From Variovorax sp. WDL1 (GTDB lineage Bacteria; Pseudomonadota; Gammaproteobacteria; Burkholderiales; Burkholderiaceae_C), in assembly GCF_001541225.1 (NCBI RefSeq), contig NZ_LMTS01000163.1:184138-248137 (forward strand): 64,000 bases of DNA, read 5' to 3'. This document shows, in pieces, positions 1 to 7,743 of the stretch (positions are counted from its first letter, which is position 1; each line of letters opens with the position of its first letter). Under the pieces are notes generated by a model. It saw only the letters and a program-made list of their open reading frames with translations. It had not been told where the DNA came from and did not search any database. Both the position numbers and the translations under genes were made by a program.

Positions 1-1
1 C

Positions 2-190
2 GTGGTGATCTACAGCGATGGCACGTTCACCACGATCAAGCGCGTCCTCTCTGTTTTCTCCGCCTCGGCCGTCTACACCAGCGCCGAGCAGATCGCGGAT
101 TTCGGTTCCAACCAATCGACGCTCTATGTCCGCGTCTATCAGCTCAGCGACACCATCGGTCGCGGGCACGAACTTCAGGCCACTGTATGA
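2..190 (+). CDS. Phage tail-region protein, C-terminal end (partial)
   Basis: This is an open frame from the window edge to a TGA at 188-190. The visible 62 residues are probably the C-terminus of a longer phage structural protein whose start lies outside the window. They contain no motif I recognise. The frame ends in an ATGA overlap with the tail-fibre gene at 187, which indicates translational coupling and places it in the late tail operon. The GTG at position 2 is merely the first possible start in view and should not be taken as the real one. Confidence 0.6.
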   Translation: MVIYSDGTFTTIKRVLSVFSASAVYTSAEQIADFGSNQSTLYVRVYQLSDTIGRGHELQATV

Positions 191-2241
191 CCACCCTCCA
201 GAATCTCACCGCCAACACCAACGCGTTCCAGCAGATCAACGAAAACTTCGATGCTGCGTCGCCGGCCGGCATGTACGGCAAGCGCGCGCCCGGGACCTCG
301 GGGCTGACCTGGGCCTACTACGGCGGGCGCGGCTTCGGGAACACGATCGCAGACGGCGCTGTGACGCTCACGGCCAGCGTGACGAACTACGTCGTCGCCA
401 GCAGGTCCACGGGTGCCGTCAGCGTCTCGACGGCGATCACCAATTGGAACGACACCACCAACTACCTGCGCCTGTACCTGGTCAACACGAACGCTTCCAC
501 GGTCACCAGCGCGACCGACTATCGTGAGAGCTATGGCGGTGCGTCCTCTTCGGGCTTCACCGGGGGCACACTGAGCTCGGCTCTGAACGAGGCGCCGGTC
601 GTCACCCTGGCATCGGCGGCGACCCTCAACATCGGTGCCGCGGCGGCGAACACGATTTCCGTCTCCGGCACGACCACCGTGACGGCCTTCGATTCGATCG
701 CGTCGGGTGCGAAGCGCGTCCTGCACTTCCAGGGCGTCCTGACGCTGACCCACAACGCCACGTCGCTCATCCTGCCCACGGGCGCGAACATCACGACGGC
801 AGCCGGCGATGTGGCTGAGTTCGTCTCGCTGGGCTCCGGGAACTGGCGTTGCGTCAGCTACATGCGGGCGAGTGGCGCGGCGCTCTCCGGTGGCAGTTCC
901 TTCACCGGTGGCACGCTGACCAGCGCGCTCAACGAAGCGCCTCAGGTGACGATCGCATCGGCTGCCACGGTCAACATTGGTGCGGCAGCCGCGAACAGCG
1001 TCAGCATCAGCGGCACCACCACGATCACGGCTTTTGACTCGATCGCGTCGGGCGCGGTGCGCAGGCTGGTCTTCCAGGGCGCGCTGACCTTCACGCACAA
1101 CGCAACGAGCTTGATCCTGCCAGGCGGCGCGAACATCACCTCGGCAGCCGGTGACGTCGCTTGGATGGAGTCGCTCGGGTCCGGCAATTGGCGGTGTGTG
1201 GGCTATCACAAGGCCAACGGCCAGGCCGTGGCGAGTAGTGGGGGCGGAAGCCTGACGAACTGGACCGAAGCGGTCAGCTCGGCCGCGCCGAACAACGTCA
1301 TCCCGGCAGTTTCGTTCACGGCCACAAATGCCGCTACGAACGTCGACGCGGTGCTTGTTCCCAAGGGGACCGGCTCGATCCTGGCCAACGTACCTGATAG
1401 CGCGTCTACAGGCGGCAACAAGCGCGGCACTCGCGCTGTCGATCTGCAGCTGGAGCGGTCTGCGGCGGCTCAAGTAGCCTCGGGAACGAATGCCGTGATT
1501 GGGGGCGGGCGAAACAACACGTCGCTTCAAGCCTATGGGACGGTCGCCGGTGGTGATGGGAACGCAGCCAACGGCGCCGGCAGCCGATCCGCGATCGGGG
1601 GCGGTGGCGGGAACACTGCAAGCGGCAGCTATTCGACCATCCCGGGCGGCCTCAACTGCGTCGCGAGCGCGAACTACGCGCATGCGAGCGGCAGCACTTG
1701 CACTGCCAGCGCCGACTATTCGCAAGCCGGCGGCTTCACCTGCACGGCGGACGGTGTGGGCTCCAGGGCTGCCGGACAGTTTGCAGTCACGCGCGGCCTG
1801 CGCGGCGCCGATTCCTTCGCCGGAGGACGGCGGACAGCGTCCGGTGACGCGCAGCGGCGATCGGTGATGCTGTTCCGTACTACGACTGATGGCTCTGCGA
1901 CCCAGTTGACGACTGACGGCGCCGCGCCAAGTGGATCTTCGAACCAACTCAACCTTCCGAGCGCGCTTGCGTTCAAGGTGCAGGGGCAGGTGATCGCCAT
2001 GCGCAGCGACGGCTCGGTGGCGGCATGGGACGTGTCGTTCATCGCAAAGCGCGTGGGCACGACGACCTCAATCGTTGGCACGCCGACCATCACCAGCGCG
2101 GGCAACGATGGCACCGCCACCGGCTACACGCTTGCGATAGCCGCGGACGACACGAACGACGTGGTGCAGATCACGGCGACCGGCACCGCGGGGCACACGG
2201 CCTATTGGGTGGCTGAGCTCACGTCGCTGGAAGTGGGTTGA
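187..2241 (+). CDS. Modular prophage tail fibre / receptor-binding protein
   Basis: A 684-residue protein with the layout of a phage tail fibre. Residues 1-115 resemble a particle-attachment domain. Two tandem copies of a domain of about 112 residues follow (about 121-233 and 237-349), each starting FTGGTL.SALNEAP and ending in a SLGSGNWRCV motif. Residues about 433-550 carry glycine/alanine/serine-rich repeats (IGGG..N, GGDGNAANG, SGSYS, ASGSTC) like the left-handed beta-roll heads of YadA-type adhesins, which also occur in phage fibres. The C-terminal 130 residues look like a beta-sandwich. No signal peptide or membrane anchor is present, so this is not an autotransporter. The likely role is binding the host surface. 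It overlaps the preceding gene by ATGA and is followed by another phage-type gene after one base. The exact receptor cannot be read from the sequence. Confidence 0.85.
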   Translation: MTTLQNLTANTNAFQQINENFDAASPAGMYGKRAPGTSGLTWAYYGGRGFGNTIADGAVTLTASVTNYVVASRSTGAVSVSTAITNWNDTTNYLRLYLVNTNASTVTSATDYRESYGGASSSGFTGGTLSSALNEAPVVTLASAATLNIGAAAANTISVSGTTTVTAFDSIASGAKRVLHFQGVLTLTHNATSLILPTGANITTAAGDVAEFVSLGSGNWRCVSYMRASGAALSGGSSFTGGTLTSALNEAPQVTIASAATVNIGAAAANSVSISGTTTITAFDSIASGAVRRLVFQGALTFTHNATSLILPGGANITSAAGDVAWMESLGSGNWRCVGYHKANGQAVASSGGGSLTNWTEAVSSAAPNNVIPAVSFTATNAATNVDAVLVPKGTGSILANVPDSASTGGNKRGTRAVDLQLERSAAAQVASGTNAVIGGGRNNTSLQAYGTVAGGDGNAANGAGSRSAIGGGGGNTASGSYSTIPGGLNCVASANYAHASGSTCTASADYSQAGGFTCTADGVGSRAAGQFAVTRGLRGADSFAGGRRTASGDAQRRSVMLFRTTTDGSATQLTTDGAAPSGSSNQLNLPSALAFKVQGQVIAMRSDGSVAAWDVSFIAKRVGTTTSIVGTPTITSAGNDGTATGYTLAIAADDTNDVVQITATGTAGHTAYWVAELTSLEVG
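550..1233 (+). repeat. Tandem duplicated domain inside the tail fibre gene
   Basis: Two in-frame copies of about 336 bp (about 550-885 and 898-1233) encode related domains. Both contain NIGAAAAN, FDSIASGA, THNATSLILP, GANIT and SLGSGNW in the same order. The copies differ at many codons, so the duplication is old or assembled by recombination with other phages. Such modules are often swapped between phage receptor-binding proteins. Confidence 0.8.
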
Positions 2242-2242
2242 A

Positions 2243-2935
2243 GTGACCACCATGAAGACCACCACACCCAAAGAGAAGGCGCTCGCGAAAGTGCGCGCTG
2301 CGCAGAAAAAGGCCGACATCGTGAGCAAGGCGTTCGGGCCGCCGCCGAGTGGCAACGTTGCCACTACGGCGCAACCCGTGCTCAATGTGCAGGTCGAGCC
2401 AGGACAGACCGACGCACGGGCATTGATCAACGCCAATTTCAGCCCGGCAGTCGGCGCCTCTCTGGTTGCCCTCGATCTGACGCACGCCGACTCGAAGCTT
2501 GATCTGACCACCGCGGCCGCATATTTCAAGGCGGCTGGCACTGAGGCGGCTGGCGGCGACCTGTCCAAGTCGCAGGAGGTGCTGGCGATCCAGGTGCGAA
2601 CGTTGGATCTGCTGTTCAACTACTTCCTGCGCAGGGGGGCGGTGCAGCCGAACTTCGAGGTCAAGGAGTCGTATTTGCGCTTGGCACTGAAGGCTCAAAG
2701 CCAGTGTCGTACCACGGTCGAATCGCTGGCGGTCATTCAGCAGGGCCCGGCCATCTTCGCCAAGAACGCCAACATCAACAACGGGCAGCAGCAGGTGAAC
2801 AACGGTGTACCTGCGCCAGCTGCACCCAAGGCCATCGACGCGTCGCCGACTGAGGTCCTGCAGCCGGTGCCTGCACGCGCGCGCAAGCAAAAAGCGAAAG
2901 TGACAAATCAAACTATTGGAGCGGTCTCGAAATGA
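2243..2935 (+). CDS. Conserved prophage protein of unknown function
   Basis: A 230-residue protein with a lysine/alanine-rich helical N-terminus, a mostly helical centre and a C-terminal stretch with ANINNGQQQVNNG. It has no signal peptide or membrane segment. I recall similar proteins with this NGQQQVNNG-like ending next to the short MNGWTPERRARQA protein in Burkholderiales prophages and integrated elements. That link is memory and would need a search. The GTG start is one base after the fibre gene, with an in-frame ATG at 2252 as an alternative. It overlaps the next gene by ATGA. Its function is unknown. Confidence 0.7.
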   Translation: MTTMKTTTPKEKALAKVRAAQKKADIVSKAFGPPPSGNVATTAQPVLNVQVEPGQTDARALINANFSPAVGASLVALDLTHADSKLDLTTAAAYFKAAGTEAAGGDLSKSQEVLAIQVRTLDLLFNYFLRRGAVQPNFEVKESYLRLALKAQSQCRTTVESLAVIQQGPAIFAKNANINNGQQQVNNGVPAPAAPKAIDASPTEVLQPVPARARKQKAKVTNQTIGAVSK

Positions 2936-3123
2936 ACGGCTGGACGCCCGAGCGCCGCGCGCGCCAGGCGGCCGCCATCAGAGCGTGGCGACCGTGGGAG
3001 AAGTCCACCGGCCCGCGGACGGAAGCGGGTAAGGCGAAAGTTTCGCGCAACGCCGATCGAGGAGGGCAGCGCGCATTTCTGCGCGAGGTGCGCAAGTTTC
3101 TGAGGGACTGTCGGCTACCTTGA
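2932..3123 (+). CDS. Small basic conserved phage-associated protein
   Basis: A 63-residue, very basic protein starting MNGWTPERRARQA and containing RPWEKSTGPRT. It starts inside the stop of the preceding gene (ATGA), so the two are probably co-translated. The WxxERRARQA..I..W.PW..STGP pattern is one I recognise from many proteobacterial prophages and mobile elements, usually annotated hypothetical. The charge suggests nucleic-acid binding, but that is inference only. Confidence 0.7.
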   Translation: MNGWTPERRARQAAAIRAWRPWEKSTGPRTEAGKAKVSRNADRGGQRAFLREVRKFLRDCRLP

Positions 3124-3169
3124 GGGCAGCCGGACGGTTTAGCATCGGGCTCCTCGAATTGGAGCAGAG

Positions 3170-3265
3170 ATGAGCAACCCACAACGCGAATTCAAAGACT
3201 GGAAGCCCCTCTCGCCGCTGCCGCCCGCCGCTCCAGCACCGGCGCCTGGCCCCGCGCAGAAATAG
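3170..3265 (+). CDS. Proline-rich 31-residue microprotein
   Basis: A short frame starting MSNPQREFKDWKPL and ending in a proline/alanine run, with a stop at 3263-3265. A GGAG sequence at 3161-3164 lies at good distance before the ATG, which is the main support. It sits between two phage genes on the same strand with no overlap. Its function is unknown. It could be a real late-gene microprotein or the remnant of a larger gene. Confidence 0.45.
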   Translation: MSNPQREFKDWKPLSPLPPAAPAPAPGPAQK

Positions 3266-3270
3266 TTGCG

Positions 3271-3750
3271 ATGACCTCGGCCTCAGCGTTGCCGCCGCGG
3301 GTGCATGGCAATGCCGTGATGGACGTGCGGTTCGGCGTCTGCTACGGCGAGCTCAACGAAAGATTTTGGAGCCACTTCGACACCGCCCTGACGTTGCTCC
3401 AGATCACTGCCGGTGCGCTCGCGCTCGCTGGCGTGTTTGCGCGCGGTGGCTGGCTGACCGCCTTGGCAGGCATCGCCCTTGCGGGAATCAGCGGGCTGCA
3501 GATAGGGCTCAAGCCGCGCGAGCGATCGATTGCCTTTCGTGACACGCGTCGCAACTTCCACGACCTGGATATCGAATCGGCCAGCTTGGATCTCCCGGCG
3601 CTGGATCGACGACTTGAGTCGCTGCGGCGCGATGCTCCACGCGGCATGAGTTCCTTCCTGCGGCCTGCTGAGGATCGCGTCCGCCGGGAGCACGGTTACC
3701 CCGGCGTGGAGCTAACTACTTGGCAACGGTTTCTGTGCGTGCTGGCGTGA
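3271..3750 (+). CDS. Two-helix membrane protein of the prophage, SLATT-like layout
   Basis: A 159-residue protein. Residues about 30-72 form two closely spaced transmembrane helices separated by a short glycine-containing turn. They are followed by a basic segment (KPRERSIAFRDTRR) and a cytoplasmic helical tail of about 85 residues. Two TM helices plus a helical tail resembles SLATT-domain proteins, which are predicted membrane effectors next to nucleotide-sensing defence genes. The resemblance is of layout only. No nucleotide-sensing partner is adjacent, although two further unknown genes follow in the same direction. It could equally be a holin-like or superinfection-exclusion protein. Confidence 0.6.
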   Translation: MTSASALPPRVHGNAVMDVRFGVCYGELNERFWSHFDTALTLLQITAGALALAGVFARGGWLTALAGIALAGISGLQIGLKPRERSIAFRDTRRNFHDLDIESASLDLPALDRRLESLRRDAPRGMSSFLRPAEDRVRREHGYPGVELTTWQRFLCVLA

Positions 3751-3757
3751 CGTAGTC

Positions 3758-4027
3758 GTGAGCGTGCCTACCATTTTTTCATTCACGCTTTGGTCGTTCT
3801 TTTACGAATCCAAGGCGAAGATTCTTGGTCAACGGGGCACTGCTTGGAAGCTGATTCTTGAGCTTCACGAAGGTCAATCACCAGAAGAGGCCTGTGCGCA
3901 GCTCACGCTGGGGTTTAGCTTCGATGCGATCTTTCCGGGCACCAGTGTGGTGGAGTCCATGCTCGTTGTGACTGACGCCATCCGCTGGAGTATGCGCGCC
4001 GTGATGTTTGAGGCTGAGATCCGGTGA
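3758..4027 (+). CDS. Unknown 89-residue prophage protein
   Basis: A GTG-initiated frame beginning MSVPTIFSFTLWSFFYESK. It contains an amphipathic helix (EGQSPEEACAQL) and no clear membrane anchor. Base composition in and just after this gene looks noticeably less G+C-rich than the bacterial genes further right, as expected for phage cargo. It lies 7 bases after the two-helix membrane protein and before a second membrane protein, so the three may form one cassette. I do not recognise the family. Confidence 0.55.
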   Translation: MSVPTIFSFTLWSFFYESKAKILGQRGTAWKLILELHEGQSPEEACAQLTLGFSFDAIFPGTSVVESMLVVTDAIRWSMRAVMFEAEIR

Positions 4028-4122
4028 CGGTTAGCATCTGCCACTCGAGCAACAAGGATCGGATCGGTGATGAGGAAATTCAAAGTGCGCAACAGCGCGG
4101 CAGAGCTCTGAGGGCAACAACC

Positions 4123-4830
4123 ATGCCGTTCAATGTCGACCTCGATTCGGTCCTCAAACTCGCTGCGGTCATCGTCACGATCATCGGCGCGCTAGCCAAG
4201 CGCCAGATCGAGGGCCGAGCCAAACTGGTTTTCTATCTGGTGCATGCAGCGAGCCACCCGATTCCTCCCCCACTTCCTGCAGCGCAACCAGCACCGCCGT
4301 CCCCGGCAGATCCTCCGCCTGGCCAGCCCAATCAGGGCGAGCAGCAGCAGCCTCAACAAGCCGAGGCAGCACCGGCAGTACAGCCGGCGGCTCCTCCTAC
4401 ACCTCCGCCCATGCACGCTGCTCACACGCACGCGGTCGTCGTACGCAACGCCGGACGGCAGACAGCTCACAACGTGCGCATCGATCACAACATTCTTCCT
4501 CGCAGCTACACGGTCTACCCGCCCGTGCGCCACACGGTTTCGTTCCCTCAGCAGGGGGATGGGGCGGAGATACTGATTCCCGTGTTGGTTGCGGGCGAGC
4601 AGGTCACTCTTTCGTACTTCTACTTTCCGCCACTGACGTTCGATCGCATCAACGCTTGGGTCAAATGTGACGAGGGCATGGCGAGGCTAGTCAACGCCAT
4701 TCCGAGCACCCCACCGCCGAAGGGCGTCCGCGCGGCCCTGTGGGTATTTGCCTTCATCGGGGCGGCGACGTCCGTGTACTGGTGCATCCGCCTCGCTACA
4801 GCGCTGCTCGGCTGGGATTTCCTGCTATGA
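4123..4830 (+). CDS. Membrane-anchored protein with proline/glutamine-rich linker, prophage cargo
   Basis: A 235-residue protein starting at the ATG at 4123, chosen because GAGGG at about 4109-4114 forms a ribosome site. A longer frame opens at 4024, but its extra residues look like non-coding translation. Order: N-terminal TM helix (about 10-30), basic segment, a low-complexity P/Q/A linker of about 60 residues, a beta-rich domain (about 105-200, with VVVRNAGRQTAHNV), and a C-terminal TM helix (about 208-230). The central domain resembles proteins that begin with an immunoglobulin-like strand pattern in which NAG and A.NV recur. The function is not recognisable. It is the last gene before the terminator at 4983, a usual place for prophage accessory genes. 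Confidence 0.6.
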   Translation: MPFNVDLDSVLKLAAVIVTIIGALAKRQIEGRAKLVFYLVHAASHPIPPPLPAAQPAPPSPADPPPGQPNQGEQQQPQQAEAAPAVQPAAPPTPPPMHAAHTHAVVVRNAGRQTAHNVRIDHNILPRSYTVYPPVRHTVSFPQQGDGAEILIPVLVAGEQVTLSYFYFPPLTFDRINAWVKCDEGMARLVNAIPSTPPPKGVRAALWVFAFIGAATSVYWCIRLATALLGWDFLL

Positions 4831-4982
4831 CTTTTCAATGTGGGGGAAGAGAAGGGGGAAGCGACGCGTATTGAGTCGGATGAAAGTCAACATCCATGCG
4901 GTCCACAGACCGACATTGTGCCGACACCCTCCCGCCAGCACTAGTTTCACGAGCGGTCATAAATGATCAGTGAAACGCTCAG

Positions 4983-5007
4983 AAGCCCCGCCAGCCGGGG
5001 CTTTTTT
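4983..5007 (+). terminator. Intrinsic terminator closing the prophage late operon
   Basis: AAGCCCCG (4983-4990), a five-base loop, then CGGGGCTT (4996-5003) and a run of six T (5002-5007). It follows the last plus-strand prophage gene by about 150 bases and precedes minus-strand chromosomal genes, so it probably marks the transcriptional end of the prophage. Confidence 0.85.
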
Positions 5008-5092
5008 GTGCCCGGTTGTACCGCGCTTGACATGCTGACTTGGCTTGTCCACGCGGCGTCGGCCCGGGGACGAATGCCCGTCGCATCAGACC

Positions 5093-5356
5093 CTACGATT
5101 TCCCCGGCCGGTTCTTGTCCCAGATCGCCAGCAAGATCAGGCCATAAGCCAAAAGGCGAACCATGTAGTGCAGCGGCAGTTCCTCCTCGTTCCAGGAGGA
5201 CGTGATCGCCATGTGCGTCCGGCTTGCGGCCTCGATGAAGAAGGACGCCGCGAAGAGCAGGAAGAACCGGTCCCGCGTGTTGGTCCAGTAGCGCAAGAAG
5301 AAGAGCGCGACGGTGAAGGATGCGACGGCAATCCCGCCTAGAAGAAATTGATGCAT
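5093..5356 (-). CDS. DUF5985-like small membrane protein
   Basis: An 87-residue protein with three hydrophobic helices (about residues 4-22, 29-45 and 64-80) and the motif NTRDRFFLLFAASFFIEA. This pattern, a short aromatic/basic turn between helices, matches my memory of the DUF5985 family of small proteobacterial membrane proteins. It lies just downstream of a second DUF5985-like gene and a winged-helix gene on the same strand, an arrangement I recall as recurrent. No biochemical role is established. Confidence 0.7.
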   Translation of the reverse strand: MHQFLLGGIAVASFTVALFFLRYWTNTRDRFFLLFAASFFIEAASRTHMAITSSWNEEELPLHYMVRLLAYGLILLAIWDKNRPGKS

Positions 5357-5367
5357 TGCCGCCTTCG

Positions 5368-5628
5368 TCAGGAATGGCTTTCAAGGACCAGGCCCACGAG
5401 CAGCAGCAGCACCGCAACCAGCGCGAGGCTCAGGCGCCACAGGGACATGTCCAACGAGGTGAACAGGAGTCTGTCGAGGATCAACAGTACGTTGTTCGCG
5501 GTCAGCCCGACGAAGCACAGGCCGCTCCACAAAAGCAGCCGAACGCGCCCTTTTGCGTAGCCCCGCAGCAGCAACGCAGCACACGAAAGCGCGGTGAGTG
5601 CGCATAGCCCATAAATCAACTTGTCCAT
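5368..5628 (-). CDS. DUF5985-like small membrane protein, second copy
   Basis: An 86-residue protein starting at MDKLIYG. That start is preferred over a longer frame to 5691 because an AAAGGG ribosome site precedes it. It has three hydrophobic helices, with a turn containing RVRLLLWSGLCFVGLTANN and LILDRL. It is paralogous in layout to the gene at 5093, with an 11-base gap, so the two are probably co-translated and may form a hetero-oligomer. The stop of the winged-helix gene (5633) is 4 bases upstream of its start codon. The function is unknown. Confidence 0.7.
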   Translation of the reverse strand: MDKLIYGLCALTALSCAALLLRGYAKGRVRLLLWSGLCFVGLTANNVLLILDRLLFTSLDMSLWRLSLALVAVLLLLVGLVLESHS

Positions 5629-5632
5629 TCTG

Positions 5633-6007
5633 CTAGCCCTTTCGGATCTTGAATGCGTCGGCAAAACTCTGCGCTGCCTTGCGACTGGCACCGTGAATCA
5701 GGTTCGTGATGCCGATCAGGTCGTCGGAATATGCCGACGCCAGGCGATCAACAAGGTCTGCCAAGTTGGCATTGGTCGGCGCGTAGCGGTATACGTCCTT
5801 TCGAGGCTCGCAGACCGACAGCAACCCGGCCAGGCACAGCGCCTCCAGCAACGCGTCAGCGGTCTGGGGCTGCACGTACAGCGCGCGGGCGACTTCCGCG
5901 ACGCTGAGACTCGCATCGGGTCGGGCATGGAAGATCAGCAGTGCCTCCAGGAACGGAACCGAGGGAATGCTCGTCAGCACGAACCGTCTTACGTCTTCAG
6001 GAATCAA
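5633..6007 (-). CDS. Winged-helix protein linked to the DUF5985 genes
   Basis: About 124 residues beginning at IPEDVRRFVLTSIPSVPFLEALL and followed by a winged-helix pattern (SVAEVARALYVQPQTADALLEALCLAGLL, then a beta wing with KDVYRYAP). It may bind DNA, or use the fold for protein contacts. The start is uncertain: the frame is open to a TTG at 6079, but the TTG at 6005-6007 has an AAGG at suitable distance and gives the more natural N-terminus. It is the first gene of a three-gene unit with the two DUF5985-like proteins, so it could regulate them or a stress response. Confidence 0.65.
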   Translation of the reverse strand: MIPEDVRRFVLTSIPSVPFLEALLIFHARPDASLSVAEVARALYVQPQTADALLEALCLAGLLSVCEPRKDVYRYAPTNANLADLVDRLASAYSDDLIGITNLIHGASRKAAQSFADAFKIRKG

Positions 6008-6234
6008 TGGTCGGCCTTGTACTCGCCGCTCTCCGCCGTTCACGGGGTTCACCAACTGGGTCCCAGCCCGGTGAATCAATGAAGTGGATCGGTGCGGTCA
6101 CCCGCTTCGGGTGCGCTGCGGCTATGTGGATGTTCGAACCCTGCGGCGCAATGATAGTGACCTTGGCACCGTGCCATCGCCGCGCGCGCCCAGCGGGAAC
6201 TTGTCCTGCTCGACTATCCGATCCGTACGCCCGC

Positions 6235-6597
6235 CTAGGCCGACAAGTAGTCGAAGAAGGCTTCGAGCTCCGTGGACTTGTCGAACACGGCGCTCGCACC
6301 CGCCATCACGCATCGGCTTCGAATGTCCGGTGTTGCATAGTTTGTCAATACCACGATCCTCTGGTCGGAACGTCTTTCCTTGAAAGCCCTCAGCACGGTC
6401 AAGCCGGAGCCTTCCTTGAGAAACAGGTCCAGGATCATCAGGTTCCATCGCTCGGCGAAGCGGGCGGCCGCCAGGATGGCCTCGGAGGCGGTCTCTGCCG
6501 TCGCCAGGACTTCGACGTCGGCGAATTCCAGCAGCGCCGCAATCAGGTTGTCGCGAATGGTCCTGCTGTCCTCGACAAGAATGGTGGCCAACAACAC
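6235..6597 (-). CDS. Stand-alone receiver (CheY-like) response regulator
   Basis: A 120-residue protein covering one receiver domain and no output domain. Visible features are the acidic pair near E9-D10, the phosphoryl acceptor D57 in LMILDLF, T85 in VVLTNYA and K107 in FDKS. The GTG start at 6597 is supported by an AGAGGAAAGG ribosome site. There is no kinase beside it, so its partner is elsewhere. It may act through protein contacts as CheY-type regulators do. It lies upstream of the winged-helix/DUF5985 unit on the same strand, with about 150-230 bases between depending on the start. Confidence 0.85.
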   Translation of the reverse strand: MLLATILVEDSRTIRDNLIAALLEFADVEVLATAETASEAILAAARFAERWNLMILDLFLKEGSGLTVLRAFKERRSDQRIVVLTNYATPDIRSRCVMAGASAVFDKSTELEAFFDYLSA

Positions 6598-6715
6598 GCC
6601 CGCGACCTTTCCTCTGGTTTTGTTTTGCCGGCACGCGCCGGTGCGAGTGTTCTACGCGTCGGGACGCTGGCGGGCATGTAGGCGGACTACCCGAGAAAGG
6701 TGGCGCGTCGATGCG

Positions 6716-7012
6716 TCAGCCCGCGGCGTTGTCCTCGTTCTCGCGGGACGCGTGTTTTTCCAGGGCGTCATTGACCTCCTCCAGTTGCTCGACGGAGCCG
6801 TTCAGACGCTTCTCGGCTTCGCTCGTCTTCTCGACCGCTCGTTCGACGTCGTCACTGCGAATCTGCTTGGAGACGCCGGCGTCGAGAACCTCATGAATGA
6901 TCGCCAGCTCTTCGGCGACCTGCTTGACGGCTTCGGTGGCCTGCTTGTTCTTCTCCAGCGCCTCGTCGATGGGCGGCGCTGTGCCCTCGGCTCCGGAATT
7001 GGGATGGGGCAT
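6716..7012 (-). CDS. Small hydrophilic helical protein
   Basis: A 98-residue protein starting MPHPNSG, chosen because a strong AGAGGAGAG ribosome site immediately precedes this ATG. Apart from a disordered N-terminus it is predicted almost entirely alpha-helical and rich in E, K, A and Q (EALEKNKQATEAVKQVAEEL, later EKRLNGSVEQLEEVNDALEK), consistent with a coiled coil. It has no membrane segment. The function is unknown. The neighbourhood of a receiver domain and membrane microproteins hints at stress physiology. Confidence 0.7.
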   Translation of the reverse strand: MPHPNSGAEGTAPPIDEALEKNKQATEAVKQVAEELAIIHEVLDAGVSKQIRSDDVERAVEKTSEAEKRLNGSVEQLEEVNDALEKHASRENEDNAAG

Positions 7013-7211
7013 CGATCTCTCCTCTGGGTGGAATTGCATGGTAACGGCAGAAATAAACCAGAGCGCTACTGCCTTGCGATCGAACGAAAACCTGCCGGCC
7101 CCCGCGACATGAGGCGTCGGAGATTGGCCCCATTGGCACGGGGCAAAGGGGAAGAGGTTGCGGCTTTCGACTCCTTCTTCGAGCGAGCACGCCGTCAGCG
7201 GGGTCGTGGCG

Positions 7212-7352
7212 CTATTCGGGCGCAGCCGCTCGATCGCTGGGCGCGTTCTCGTCCGGCGCTGGACTTTCCTGCAAGCTCGGAGACGGGTTGACTTGCCGTT
7301 CGGCCTCAGCCAGCCGCTGGAGATGATCGATCCACTCGGCGCGAGTCGGCAT
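7212..7352 (-). CDS. Doubtful 46-residue frame in a 420-base gap
   Basis: The gap 7013-7433 holds no convincing gene. The best candidate starts MPTRAEWIDHLQRLAEAERQ with a modest AGG before the ATG, then becomes low-complexity (P, A, E, S). An upstream GTG at 7424 is an alternative start. The helical first half looks protein-like and the second half does not. I see no other feature in the gap. Confidence 0.3.
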   Translation of the reverse strand: MPTRAEWIDHLQRLAEAERQVNPSPSLQESPAPDENAPSDRAAAPE

Positions 7353-7433
7353 CTGCCTGCGCAGGGTCGAGGAGGTGTCCAGGTTGCACCCTGAAGACAA
7401 ACCGATGCTCCGTCCGGCGTTCACTGTGGCTGC

Positions 7434-7595
7434 CTAACGCCCGACGGACGCAGCGATGATGAGTGCAAGCACCAGGAACACCGCGCCGACGGAAGCGGCC
7501 TCGAGAAGGAGATCGAACCATGGCGCGCTCGCGACCGGAGGTCTGAACGCTTCGAAGCTGCTTTGAGAGGCATGCTCATCGCGGATCACGTTCAT
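7434..7595 (-). CDS. Single-TM membrane microprotein
   Basis: A 53-residue frame (start at 7593-7595, stop TAG at 7434-7436). It starts MNVIRDEHASQSSFEAF and ends with one hydrophobic helix (DLLLEAASVGAVFLVLALII) before a short tail. A GAGGAG ribosome site lies 8 bases before the ATG, and an A+T-rich stretch at 7640-7690 could hold its promoter. The combination of ribosome site, acidic N-terminus and clean TM helix supports a real gene. Its function is unknown. Confidence 0.6.
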   Translation of the reverse strand: MNVIRDEHASQSSFEAFRPPVASAPWFDLLLEAASVGAVFLVLALIIAASVGR

Positions 7596-7639
7596 TGGTG
7601 GGGCTCCTCATCCCAGTGTCAGTATTCGAAAGGCGCCCC

Positions 7640-7689
7640 ACTATAAAACAAGAGTACAAAAAATGGGAACTTTTCACATAGTTTTCGTT
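7640..7689. promoter_or_regulatory. A+T-rich divergent promoter region
   Basis: A clear A+T-rich island between the divergent microprotein genes at 7595 (minus) and 7744 (plus). Toward the minus gene, TATAGT (7645 to 7640) could serve as a -10 box. Toward the plus gene, GGAAC (7666-7670) and CGTT (7686-7689) separated by 15 bases resemble an ECF-sigma promoter, though the spacing is one to two bases shorter than usual. Both readings are tentative. Confidence 0.35.
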
Positions 7690-7743
7690 TTCCATCAGTT
7701 GCGGAGGTCCAAAGTATTACATTGAGTGATCACAATCCCTGCC

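Noticed and set aside
175..1947. 590-residue minus frame opposite the tail fibre
   Set aside because: Arg-rich shadow of the repetitive fibre gene.
187..2241. Tail fibre as a trimeric autotransporter adhesin
   Set aside because: YadA-like repeats are present, but no signal peptide or C-terminal membrane barrel, and the neighbours are phage genes.
5008..5092. Attachment site or tRNA at the prophage end
   Set aside because: No tRNA fold and no duplicated core could be seen. The left end of the prophage is outside the window.
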